Positions 54,102-62,412 of a DNA stretch of 64,000 bases are shown here, one piece after another. This DNA comes from Pelagibacter sp052048135 (GTDB lineage: Bacteria; Pseudomonadota; Alphaproteobacteria; Pelagibacterales; Pelagibacteraceae), in NCBI RefSeq assembly GCF_052048135.1, contig NZ_JBNAIM010000002.1, positions 248,001-312,000 on the forward strand. Reading direction: 5' to 3'. The position numbers were made by a program, and so were the translations under genes. Below the pieces are notes generated by a model. The model did not search any database, was not told the DNA's origin, and saw only the letters and a list, made by a program, of their open reading frames with translations. How positions within the stretch are numbered: the first letter of the stretch is position 1; each line of letters opens with the position of its first letter.

Positions 54102-55561
54102 TAAATTATTTTGTCTAATACTTTTGCTGAGGATAAAACACCAGGTACACCAGCACCAGGGTGCGTTCCAGCTCCAACGAAATATAACCCCTCATAAATC
54201 TCAGATTTATTATGAAATCTAAAATAAGCTGATTGAGAAAATTTTGGTTGAATTGAAAAACCAGATCCATATTTTGTATTCAACTCCGTTTCAAAGTAAT
54301 CAGGCGTCAAATAGAAATCTTCAATAATATTTTCTCTCAGATTAGGCATTAAATCATTTTCCATTTTATCAATTACCAAGTTTTTCATTTTTTTACCTTC
54401 GATTTTCCAATCTATTTTTGATTGATTATTAGGCACAGGAACTAACACATAAAAACAATCATTTCCATTAGGTGCCATTGATTTGTCAGTTGCTGAAGGT
54501 CTGTGAAGATAATAACTGATGTCATTATTTAATCTTTTATTATTAAATATATCATCAAGATGTTCTTTATATTTGTTACCAAATTTTATTGTATGGTGTT
54601 CTATATCATTATATTTTTTTTTTGTTCCAAAGTAATAAACAAACAGACCCATAGAATACTGCATTCTATTTTTTTTCCATTTAAAAAAAAATGAATTTTT
54701 ACTGTTACCATTTAGCATTTTTTCATAAACAGCAGGTGGATCAGCATTACAAATAACATTTTGAGAATTTATAATACTTTGATCATTTAATTGTATGCCA
54801 CTTATTTTTCGGTTATTAGTTATGATTTTGGTTACTTCTTTGCCTTTGATAATTTTAATACCAACCTCATTCATTAATTTTTCAAAACCTTTTACAATAT
54901 TTCCTGTTCCTCCCATTGAATAATGAATTCCCCATTTTTTCTCCAAGTATAAAATTAATCCATAAATAGAGGTTGTGGTGAAGGGATTTCCTCCAACTAA
55001 TAATGGATGCATACTTAACATTCTTCTTAATTTTTCATTTTTTATGTAAGATGAAACTAATGAATAAACTGATTTATAACTTTTGAGTTTTAAAAGGGCA
55101 GGTAGTTGTTGCATCATTACAAACGGTTTATCAAATGGAACATCAGCAAGTTCAGTAAAACCTTTATCAAAAATCTTTTTTGTGAAATTTACTAATTTTT
55201 CATAGCCCTTTACATCGTCTTTGTTTATTTCTTCAATTTGTCTTTTCATTTCAATTTCATTACCAGAATAATTAAATCTAGTTTTGTCTTCAAAAACAAA
55301 TTGATACCAAATTTTTAATGGAGAAATTTTAATGTAATCCTTTGGGTCTTTTTTAAATATTTCAAACAACTCATAAATTAAGTAGGGTGCTGTAATAACT
55401 GTTGGACCCCCATCATATATGAATCCATTTTTCTTAAATACTCTAGCTCTTCCCCCAAGATCTGGGTGTTTTTCAATTAAGGTGACATCATGACCTTTTG
55501 CTTTTAGGCGCAGTGCGGCAGCTATACCTCCAAAACCAGACCCAATTACAACAGAATTCAT
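54101..55561 (-). CDS. crtI: Phytoene desaturase
   Basis: Four-step desaturation of phytoene to lycopene. The 486-residue flavoprotein has the N-terminal FAD motif VVIGSGFGGIAAALRLKAKG (residues 4-23), the CrtI stretch GGRARVFKKNGFIYDGGPTVIT and the C-terminal GLYFVGAGTHPGAGVPGVL. It is the first carotenoid gene of the leftward series. Only 39 bases separate it from atpF upstream on the same strand, with no terminator hairpin between. Confidence 0.95.
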   Translation of the reverse strand: MNSVVIGSGFGGIAAALRLKAKGHDVTLIEKHPDLGGRARVFKKNGFIYDGGPTVITAPYLIYELFEIFKKDPKDYIKISPLKIWYQFVFEDKTRFNYSGNEIEMKRQIEEINKDDVKGYEKLVNFTKKIFDKGFTELADVPFDKPFVMMQQLPALLKLKSYKSVYSLVSSYIKNEKLRRMLSMHPLLVGGNPFTTTSIYGLILYLEKKWGIHYSMGGTGNIVKGFEKLMNEVGIKIIKGKEVTKIITNNRKISGIQLNDQSIINSQNVICNADPPAVYEKMLNGNSKNSFFFKWKKNRMQYSMGLFVYYFGTKKKYNDIEHHTIKFGNKYKEHLDDIFNNKRLNNDISYYLHRPSATDKSMAPNGNDCFYVLVPVPNNQSKIDWKIEGKKMKNLVIDKMENDLMPNLRENIIEDFYLTPDYFETELNTKYGSGFSIQPKFSQSAYFRFHNKSEIYEGLYFVGAGTHPGAGVPGVLSSAKVLDKII

Positions 55562-55600
55562 TATGATAATTTATAGTTTTTTCAAATAATTGTAAGAGGA

Positions 55601-56098
55601 TTATGAGTTAATTTTTTTTAACTCTTCTTTAGTTTCCTCTAAATTTTTTTGAAATAAGGTATCTAATTTAGATTTATCTACAGAGGTAGTAATAATCTTT
55701 TTTACTGAATCTACTGCAATTTTAACAGAAGCATTTTTTATTTCCTTAATTGCGGTATCTTTCATTTGTGTGATTTTAGCTTGTGTTGAATTTTTTTTTA
55801 TTTCAGAAGATTTATGAAACTTATCATTTAATTCTATAATTAATCTATCGCTATCTTTTTTTGCTTGGTCTAAAATTTCATCACTTACTGATTGAGCAGT
55901 ATCAAGTTTTTTTTGAGCATTATCCAATAATATTTTAGCCTCAGTTCTTAATTTTTCACTTTCATCTATTTCGTTTTTAATATCTAAAATAAGCTTATTT
56001 AATATTTCATTTATTTTTTGTGGAACTTTTAAATAAATTAGCCCACCAAAAAATATAAAAAAAGAAACCGCTACCCAAAAAGTTGAATCAAGAACCAT
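55601..56098 (-). CDS. atpF: ATP synthase Fo subunit b
   Basis: Peripheral stalk subunit of F-type ATP synthase. About 165 residues from the ATG at 56098 (MVLDSTFWVAVSFFIFFGG); an upstream in-frame ATG exists but adds a non-conserved 13-residue start. One N-terminal helix (about 5-25), then a long charged coiled coil (about 35-150). It overlaps atpF' by 11 bases. It is the last of the Fo genes, and the retinal-pathway genes follow. Confidence 0.9.
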   Translation of the reverse strand: MVLDSTFWVAVSFFIFFGGLIYLKVPQKINEILNKLILDIKNEIDESEKLRTEAKILLDNAQKKLDTAQSVSDEILDQAKKDSDRLIIELNDKFHKSSEIKKNSTQAKITQMKDTAIKEIKNASVKIAVDSVKKIITTSVDKSKLDTLFQKNLEETKEELKKINS

Positions 56099-56693
56099 AG
56101 TATTTATTTCCATTTTTTTTTGAAAGATCGTTAACAATTGCTGATATACTGCTATTATTTACTTCTGCTCCAATTAATTTTTTTACAAGATCTGAAGATG
56201 TTTCGATTGCAATTTTATTAATTTTTTCAGCAGCTCCTTTTTTTAAAGTTTCTATTTCTTTTTCAGCATTACTAATTTCCTCATCAATTTGTTTATCTAA
56301 AATTTCTTTTTTAGAATTTATATTTTTAAGCATTTTCTCTCTAGCATCTTTAAAAATATTTTTTGCTTCTAATTTACTTTTTTGGATTATTTCATCGTAT
56401 TCTCTAAGTTTTGACTCACTACTTTCTCTTTGTTTTTCTGCCGCCTCAATATTTTCTTGGATTTGAGATTTTCTTAATTCTAGATTTGCACTTATTTTTG
56501 GAAGAATTAGTTTGGATAGTACAAAATATAAAATACCAAAAGTTAATGTTAGCCAGAATATTTGTGAAATCCAAAATTCAGGATTTAATTGAGGCATACC
56601 TCCACTTTCAGCCGCAAAAACTTCTTTAATAAAAAAGAAATTGAAAAATACTAACTGAAAAAATATTTTTTTAATCATTAATTTAAAATGCAA
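56088..56693 (-). CDS. atpG: ATP synthase Fo subunit b'
   Basis: Second stalk subunit found in alphaproteobacteria and phototrophs. The 201-residue protein has a hydrophobic leader (about 1-27) whose end (VFAAESGG) looks like a cleavable signal, a membrane helix with QLNPEFWISQIFWLTLTFGILYFVLS (about 35-60) and a long coiled coil. The PELDPSVWLTQLLWL-like block is typical of b'. It lies between atpE and atpF. Confidence 0.9.
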   Translation of the reverse strand: MHFKLMIKKIFFQLVFFNFFFIKEVFAAESGGMPQLNPEFWISQIFWLTLTFGILYFVLSKLILPKISANLELRKSQIQENIEAAEKQRESSESKLREYDEIIQKSKLEAKNIFKDAREKMLKNINSKKEILDKQIDEEISNAEKEIETLKKGAAEKINKIAIETSSDLVKKLIGAEVNNSSISAIVNDLSKKNGNKYYGS

Positions 56694-56910
56694 AAAGAAT
56701 GATTAACGCAACTACTAAACCAAATAATCCTGTTGCTTCTGCAAGAGCAAATCCTAAAAGCAAATTAGGAAATTGTTTTTGTGCAGCAGATGGATTTCTC
56801 ATCGCACCTGATAAATAGTTTCCAAAGATTATTCCTATACCAACACCGGCACCAGCTAGAGCTATTGCTGCTAAACCTGCCCCGATCATTTTTGCTGCTT
56901 CTAATTCCAT
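56683..56910 (-). CDS. atpE: ATP synthase Fo subunit c
   Basis: Forms the rotor ring. The 75-residue hairpin of two helices has the Gly-rich first helix (AGAGVGIGIIFG), the polar loop RNPSAAQKQFPN and the proton-carrying Glu58 in GFALAEATGLFGL. The lack of the Na+-site Gln/Ser set favours H+ coupling. AGGAGG lies just upstream of the ATG, the strongest ribosome site in the cluster, fitting the high copy number of subunit c. Confidence 0.98.
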   Translation of the reverse strand: MELEAAKMIGAGLAAIALAGAGVGIGIIFGNYLSGAMRNPSAAQKQFPNLLLGFALAEATGLFGLVVALIILFAF

Positions 56911-56928
56911 TATATCCTCCTATGTTAG

Positions 56929-57663
56929 TTAATGGTGTAAGTTTAATGCATCGTTTAAATAGATGCATGTTAATATTGCAAAAACATAAGCTTGAAGAAA
57001 AGCAACTAAGATCTCCAAACCAGTCAAAGCAACCGAAAAACTCAGTGGAAGCCATCCACCGACTATTCCAAGACTTATTACAAAGCCTCCGAAAACTTTC
57101 ATCATAGTGTGACCTGCCATCATGTTTGCAAAAAGCCTAACTGAAAGACTTATAGGTCTACTTAAATATGAAATAATTTCAATAACTACTATTAAAGGTA
57201 ACAGTACAATAGGTACTCCACTTGGTACAAATAATTTTAAGTAGCCAAACCCATGTTTAATAAAACCAATTATTGTTACCCCTATAAATATAAAAGCTGC
57301 AAGAACAAAAGTTACAATTATATGACTAGTAACAGTAAAAGTGTAGGGAATCATTCCAAACATATTGCAGAAAAGCACAAACATGAATAATGAAAATATA
57401 AAAGCGAAATAAGGTTTAGCTTTTGAACCTGCGGTATCACTAATCATTTTAGACACAAATGAGTAACTTAATTCGGCAAGAAGTTGAATTTTATTTGGTA
57501 GAATTGAATTTTTTTTAGATCCAAGATTAAAAATAATTAAAATTGCAAGTGAGCTTACAACCATAAACAAACTTGCATTTGTAAATGAAATATCAAAAGC
57601 ACCTATTTTTATTTCTGGACCAATTCGATAAACTTCGAACTGTGTCATTGGATTTGCTGCCAT
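56929..57663 (-). CDS. atpB: ATP synthase Fo subunit a
   Basis: Stator channel for protons. The 244-residue protein has five or six helices and the essential Arg176 in SRPISLSVRLFANMMAGH. NMFGMIPYTFTVTSH near residue 100 and AFLQAYVFAILTCIYLNDAL at the end match subunit a. It follows atpI by 11 bases. Confidence 0.97.
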   Translation of the reverse strand: MAANPMTQFEVYRIGPEIKIGAFDISFTNASLFMVVSSLAILIIFNLGSKKNSILPNKIQLLAELSYSFVSKMISDTAGSKAKPYFAFIFSLFMFVLFCNMFGMIPYTFTVTSHIIVTFVLAAFIFIGVTIIGFIKHGFGYLKLFVPSGVPIVLLPLIVVIEIISYLSRPISLSVRLFANMMAGHTMMKVFGGFVISLGIVGGWLPLSFSVALTGLEILVAFLQAYVFAILTCIYLNDALNLHH

Positions 57664-57674
57664 AAATTTTTTAT

Positions 57675-57950
57675 CTATTTTTGCATTTTTTTTGCAGATT
57701 TAATGACGTTGGTTATTCCAGTAATTACCCCTACAAAAAAAAATATTAAAATTAACCATGGTTTAGTACCAAAGGTCTTGTCTAAAATAAACCCAATAAT
57801 TGTCCCTACAGCTACTGCCGAAACTAGTTCAGTGCTAAGCTTAAAAGCAGTGCCAATTGGGGATGGATCGTGTTTTCTATTGTCTAAATTTCTTTTATTA
57901 GCTTTCTTTTTTGCAATCTCTAAGCGAGTTTTAAATGGATCTTTAGGCAT
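57675..57950 (-). CDS. atpI: ATP synthase assembly protein AtpI-like
   Basis: A 91-residue protein with two helices (about 38-58 and 65-83), a basic N-terminus RLEIAKKKANKRNLDNRK and the FILDKTFGTKPWLILIFFFVGVITGI segment of AtpI. It assists c-ring assembly and magnesium handling in other bacteria. It heads the Fo genes, 15 bases after smc. Confidence 0.85.
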   Translation of the reverse strand: MPKDPFKTRLEIAKKKANKRNLDNRKHDPSPIGTAFKLSTELVSAVAVGTIIGFILDKTFGTKPWLILIFFFVGVITGITNVIKSAKKMQK

Positions 57951-57965
57951 TTTAAAAAGTCTTGA

Positions 57966-60362
57966 TTAAGCGACCATACTTTCTGCTTTTTGTAAATCAA
58001 CAGCTACAAGCTGGCTGATACCTTTCTCTGGCATAGTTACTCCGTACAATCTATTCATTTTAGACATGGTTAAAGCATGATGGGTAACTATAATAAATTT
58101 AGTATTAGTGATTTTTGTAAGTTCTTCGAGTAAATTACAGAATCTAGTAACATTTGCATCATCTAATGGAGCATCCACTTCATCTAACACGCAAATTGGT
58201 GATGGGTTGGTTAGGAAAACAGCAAATACTAACGAAAGTGCTGTTAAGGCTTGCTCACCCCCAGATAGCAAAGTTATAGATTGAAGCCTTTTTCCCGGGG
58301 GACTTACCAACATTTCTAAACCTGCTTCTAAAGGGTCATCAGAGTCAACCAATTCTAGTTTAGCATTACCCCCATTAAATAATTGAGTATATACTTCATT
58401 AAATTTTCTGTTAACTTTTTCAAAAGCTTCTACTAATCTTTCCCTTCCTTTTTGATTTAATTCATTAATACTATCTTTTAATTTAGTTATTGCTGTTACT
58501 AAATCTGCTCTATCTTGTTCCATTTTTTTAATTTCTGCTTCATATTTATTAGTTTCTTCATCAGCTTTAAGATTAACTGAACCTAATTTTTCTCTTTCTT
58601 GTTTTTTTTTATCTAACAAATCCTCCTGATTAATAGCATCAGGAAATTCCTCTTTACCAAATAAATTTGAATTTTCTAAAATATTTTCTTCAGTTAAATT
58701 CAATTCTGAAATTATTCTGTCAACTAAATCATTTTTTCTTTTTTTAAGTCCTTCAATTGTTGCACCCGAACTTGCTTTTCGCTCTCTAATTTGAATTGAT
58801 TGCTCTTGAATTTCATTGAGTTGACTTCTTAAGCTTTCTATTTTTTCATCAGTTGTATTTATTATTAATTCATTTTCATTTTTTTCTTCTTCAGAAATTC
58901 TTAGATTTTCAGAAATTTGCCCTTTTTTTTCTGCTTGTAATTTTGGTTGATTATCTAGTTCATCTAGCTTTGAATTAATTTTATTCTTCCTTTCACTAAG
59001 TTCTGTAACCATTTTTTCTGAATTAGATAATAAATTTTTCCAACTTTCTATTTCTTTATCTATTACATTTATTCTTTCATTTCTTTTAACAGATTCTTTT
59101 TTTATATTTTGATTTTTGCTATAGCTATCAGCATAATCATCAATAATATTGTAACAATTATCAAGTGCTGATATTGCTTCTTCATTTTTTTTTGATGAAA
59201 TTAATTCTTTTACTTTGTCTATCTCTAATTTTAATTTATTTTTAGAATTATTAAGATCTTCGTTAGACTGTTTTTCAGTTTGATAATATTTTGAGTCGAT
59301 TTCTATAAGTTCACTTTTTTCTTCTTTTAATCTTTTTTCATTTGAATTTGCATCAATTACAATTCCTTTTTCTCTACTGATGTCATCATCAAAAGTTTGA
59401 AGAGAGTTTTTAATATTTCTAATTTCATCTTGAATTCTGTTATTTTCTTCATCAAGACTTTGAAGTTCTAAGTTAAGTCTTTGTATCTTTGATAAATTTT
59501 CGATATTTTTTTCTCTTAAAGGTGTAACTTTTTCAGTTTCAGATTTGATTTGTTTCTCTATTTCTTCAATTTTATTATTATACCCACTTACTTCTCCTTC
59601 AGCTTCAGTATTAATCTCATTTTCAATCCTAATTTCTTTATCAATTTCTAATAACTTTAGATAGTATAGTCCTGCCTCTATTTTTTTAATTTCATCTGAA
59701 ATATTTCTATATTTAGTAGCTTCTTCAGCTTGTTTTTGAAGATTTGCTAATTGTTTCTCTTGTTGTCTTCTGAGCTCATCTGCTCTTTTTAAATTATTTT
59801 CAGCTGCACTTAATCTTAGTTCAGCCTCATGCCTTCTAACATGAAGACCAGAAATACCAGCCGCTTCTTCTAATATTGCTCTTCTATCTGTTGGTTTCGC
59901 AGTAACAAGCGCTCCAATACGACCTTGGCTAATCATGGAAGGTGAGTGGGCACCAGTCGATAAGTCTGCAAAAAACATTTGTGCATCTCTTGCCCTAACT
60001 TCTTTATCATTAATGTAAAATTTAGATCCTTTATCTTTTTCTATTTTTCTTCTAACATTTACCTCATCTAGTTCTCTAAATTGAATTGGACCTTCATTAT
60101 TGTCATTAGAAACTGTAACTGAAACCTCAGCAATATTTTTTGAGGGCTTGTTGGAAGTTCCTGAAAATATAACATCTTCCATTCCAGAGCCTCTCATACT
60201 CTTCGCAGAGGTTTCTCCCATTACCCATCTTAAAGATTCAACTATATTTGATTTTCCACATCCGTTTGGCCCAACTATTCCTGTTAAACCATCCTCAATT
60301 AAGAAGTTAGTTTTGTCAGCAAAGGATTTAAATCCATTGAGTTGGATTTTTTTAAACTCCAT
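57966..60362 (-). CDS. smc: Short SMC chromosome-segregation ATPase
   Basis: Chromosome condensation ATPase. Head motifs are complete: Walker A GPNGCGKSN (residues 31-39), the R-loop region KSMRGSGMEDVIFSG, signature LLSGGEQALTALSL (near 697) and Walker B ICVLDEVDAPLDD. The whole protein is 798 residues, against about 1150 for usual bacterial SMC. The middle (about 330-560) is all charged helix, with no recognisable Gly-rich hinge domain. The gene is intact and in its usual alphaproteobacterial place behind dsbA-like and DUF721 genes. Confidence 0.9.
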   Translation of the reverse strand: MEFKKIQLNGFKSFADKTNFLIEDGLTGIVGPNGCGKSNIVESLRWVMGETSAKSMRGSGMEDVIFSGTSNKPSKNIAEVSVTVSNDNNEGPIQFRELDEVNVRRKIEKDKGSKFYINDKEVRARDAQMFFADLSTGAHSPSMISQGRIGALVTAKPTDRRAILEEAAGISGLHVRRHEAELRLSAAENNLKRADELRRQQEKQLANLQKQAEEATKYRNISDEIKKIEAGLYYLKLLEIDKEIRIENEINTEAEGEVSGYNNKIEEIEKQIKSETEKVTPLREKNIENLSKIQRLNLELQSLDEENNRIQDEIRNIKNSLQTFDDDISREKGIVIDANSNEKRLKEEKSELIEIDSKYYQTEKQSNEDLNNSKNKLKLEIDKVKELISSKKNEEAISALDNCYNIIDDYADSYSKNQNIKKESVKRNERINVIDKEIESWKNLLSNSEKMVTELSERKNKINSKLDELDNQPKLQAEKKGQISENLRISEEEKNENELIINTTDEKIESLRSQLNEIQEQSIQIRERKASSGATIEGLKKRKNDLVDRIISELNLTEENILENSNLFGKEEFPDAINQEDLLDKKKQEREKLGSVNLKADEETNKYEAEIKKMEQDRADLVTAITKLKDSINELNQKGRERLVEAFEKVNRKFNEVYTQLFNGGNAKLELVDSDDPLEAGLEMLVSPPGKRLQSITLLSGGEQALTALSLVFAVFLTNPSPICVLDEVDAPLDDANVTRFCNLLEELTKITNTKFIIVTHHALTMSKMNRLYGVTMPEKGISQLVAVDLQKAESMVA

Positions 60363-60370
60363 GGATTAAA

Positions 60371-60946
60371 TTATATCAGTTTTTCTAAAGTTTTTTTTAA
60401 ATTTTTATAATTAAGGGTTTTTTCGAACTTTTCATTATTAATTATTATCGTAGGAGTAGCATTTACCTTAAAATTTTTAGTTCCTTCGATTCGATCATTT
60501 AAAACAAAATCTTCTATTTCTTTGTTGTTAATGCAATTATCATAATCAACATTAAAACCCTTACTTAAAAGAAATATTTTAAGATTTTCATTTACCTCTT
60601 CTATAGTGCTTCCTTTTACCCAAGCTTGTTGATTATAGTAAAGGCTTTCTAAAATTTTTAAACTTTGATCTTCTTTACATTGTGAAATTTTAGCTGCATT
60701 AAAAGCTGCTATATCTAGAGGAAAGTGTCTAAATTCAATTTTAACCAATCCTGTGTCGATATAATCCCTTTTTAATTGAGGATAAACATCTTTATGAAAA
60801 TTTGCACAATGGCTACAAGTGAGTGACTCATAAGCTATAATTGTTATTTTTGCATTTTCATTTCCCGAAGTTATTCTTTTGACCTCAGCATTAATATTTG
60901 TAATTAACCCAAAAAATAAAATTAAGAATATTAAAATTTTTTTCAT
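60371..60946 (-). CDS. Periplasmic DsbA-family thioredoxin-like protein
   Basis: A 191-residue exported protein with signal peptide at 1-20 (ITNINA), the active site CSHC at Cys44 and Cys47 (SLTCSHCANFH), and the cis-Pro loop NATPTIII (near 164). The fold is DsbA/DsbG-like (Thioredoxin_4). It likely oxidises or isomerises disulfides in the periplasm. Location between dciA and smc is conserved in alphaproteobacteria. Confidence 0.92.
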   Translation of the reverse strand: MKKILIFLILFFGLITNINAEVKRITSGNENAKITIIAYESLTCSHCANFHKDVYPQLKRDYIDTGLVKIEFRHFPLDIAAFNAAKISQCKEDQSLKILESLYYNQQAWVKGSTIEEVNENLKIFLLSKGFNVDYDNCINNKEIEDFVLNDRIEGTKNFKVNATPTIIINNEKFEKTLNYKNLKKTLEKLI

Positions 60947-61431
60947 TTTTCTTTAAATACCTTTGTAAGTTCAATTAATGACTTTTTAATTTTTTCATTT
61001 TTAACATTTTTTATCTTAGACATATATTTATTATTTGTCACATTTGTATTTTGTAAAATTTCTTTTTCTTTAATTTTGTTTTCCTCCTCAAAACTGGTAA
61101 ATTTTATTCTTTTAACAACTTCCTCCTTAAAAAATTTGTTCATCCTATCCATTATTTCATTTTTTGAATATTCAAGCTCAATCTCATGCCCTCTTTGAAC
61201 CATAATTAAAAGAGTACTTACACTAAATTTATTTGAACTTTTAAATGATTTTGGATAGCAGATTTTAAAAAGTTTTTCACCAGCAATATATTTCCAATTA
61301 TTTAGTGTCTCTGAATAAATATGACCTCTTTTGCTAATTACCTTTTTGATATTTTTTGGCAAAGTGTCTTTAAAGGATCTTAATCCTTGAATGCTTCCAA
61401 ATCTCTGCTTACTATTATTTTTATATTGCAT
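60943..61431 (-). CDS. dciA: DUF721 / DciA-like protein
   Basis: A 162-residue protein with the DUF721 pattern: FGSIQGLRSF...NIKKVISKRGHIYSETLNNWKYIAG, then LIMVQRGHEIELEYSKNEIMDRMN. DciA proteins load the replicative helicase in bacteria without DnaC. The C-terminal third is basic and probably disordered. Its ATG directly abuts the ATG of divergent mutY in a CATATG, and it overlaps the dsbA-like gene by four bases. Confidence 0.85.
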   Translation of the reverse strand: MQYKNNSKQRFGSIQGLRSFKDTLPKNIKKVISKRGHIYSETLNNWKYIAGEKLFKICYPKSFKSSNKFSVSTLLIMVQRGHEIELEYSKNEIMDRMNKFFKEEVVKRIKFTSFEEENKIKEKEILQNTNVTNNKYMSKIKNVKNEKIKKSLIELTKVFKEK

Positions 61432-62412
61432 ATGAGAGAAAAGATAATAACAAAAAAAATTCTTAAATGGTATGATATTAGTAAAAGATCTTTACCATGG
61501 CGAAAAAAAGTATCTTTACAAAAAAAACAATATTTTACATTAGTAAGTGAATTTATGTTGCAACAAACCCAGGTTGCAACAGTTATTCCATTCTTTAATA
61601 GATTTATTAAAAACTTACCTTCTTTAACAAAACTTGCAAATGTAGAAGAAAAAAAATTAATTAAATTATGGGAAGGTCTTGGATATTATTCTAGGGCAAG
61701 AAATTTAAAAAAAACAGCTAATTTAATTGTAAATAACTTTGGTGGTAAAATTCCAAAAAATTACGATCAATTAAAATCTTTACCTGGAATAGGCAATTAT
61801 ACTGCTAGCGCGATTATGGCCATAGCATTTAATAAACCTTTCGTTCCATTAGATGGAAATATTGAAAGAGTTTTAAAAAGATATCTTTACTTAAAAAAAG
61901 ATAGTGAAATTAAAAAAGATAATTTATTAAAGAAAAAGTCTGTTCTTGGCATTTCATCTAGATCTAGTGATTATGCGCAAGCGCTAATGGAACTTGGGGC
62001 TTTGATATGTAAGCCGATTAATCCAGTATGCGATCAGTGTCCAATTTCAAAAAATTGTAAATCTTATAAAAAGAAAGATTTTACTTTAACTAAGAGCGTT
62101 AAGAATAATAAAGAAAAATATTTTATTCTTAAGGTTTATAAAAAAAAACAAAAATATTTACTTGTGAAAAATACTAAATTTAATTTTTTGAAAAATTTGT
62201 CAATATTTCCCATGGAAGAATTATTTAATCCAAAAAATTTTAATGAAAATTTAAATTTTAAAATGTCTAATATGAATATGAATATAAAAATTGAATATTC
62301 AAAAGATTATAAAAAATTTCCATCATCATATTGGGTGGATAGAAAAAAAATGAATACATTTATGTTACCATCATTTACAAAGAAAGTTGTTCAATATTTA
62401 GAAAAAAATTAA
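61432..62412 (+). CDS. mutY: A/G-specific adenine glycosylase
   Basis: Removes adenine mispaired with 8-oxoguanine. The ATG at 61432 gives 326 residues and abuts the divergent dciA start; an upstream in-frame ATG would lie inside dciA. Motifs are EFMLQQTQVATVIPFF (catalytic Glu near 40), the helix-hairpin-helix LPGIGNYTASAI, VPLDGNIERV with the Asp, and the iron-sulfur loop C-X6-C-X2-C-X5-C (Cys193, 200, 203, 209). The C-terminal NUDIX-like domain is present but degenerate-looking. Confidence 0.95.
   Translation: MREKIITKKILKWYDISKRSLPWRKKVSLQKKQYFTLVSEFMLQQTQVATVIPFFNRFIKNLPSLTKLANVEEKKLIKLWEGLGYYSRARNLKKTANLIVNNFGGKIPKNYDQLKSLPGIGNYTASAIMAIAFNKPFVPLDGNIERVLKRYLYLKKDSEIKKDNLLKKKSVLGISSRSSDYAQALMELGALICKPINPVCDQCPISKNCKSYKKKDFTLTKSVKNNKEKYFILKVYKKKQKYLLVKNTKFNFLKNLSIFPMEELFNPKNFNENLNFKMSNMNMNIKIEYSKDYKKFPSSYWVDRKKMNTFMLPSFTKKVVQYLEKN

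Noticed and set aside
56765..57107. ORFs on both strands across the atpE/atpB junction
   Set aside because: They are shadows of atpE and atpB, both of which carry all catalytic residues.
61387..61431. Earlier in-frame start for MutY
   Set aside because: It would lie within dciA and adds 15 residues not seen at MutY N-termini; the ATG at 61432 fits better.
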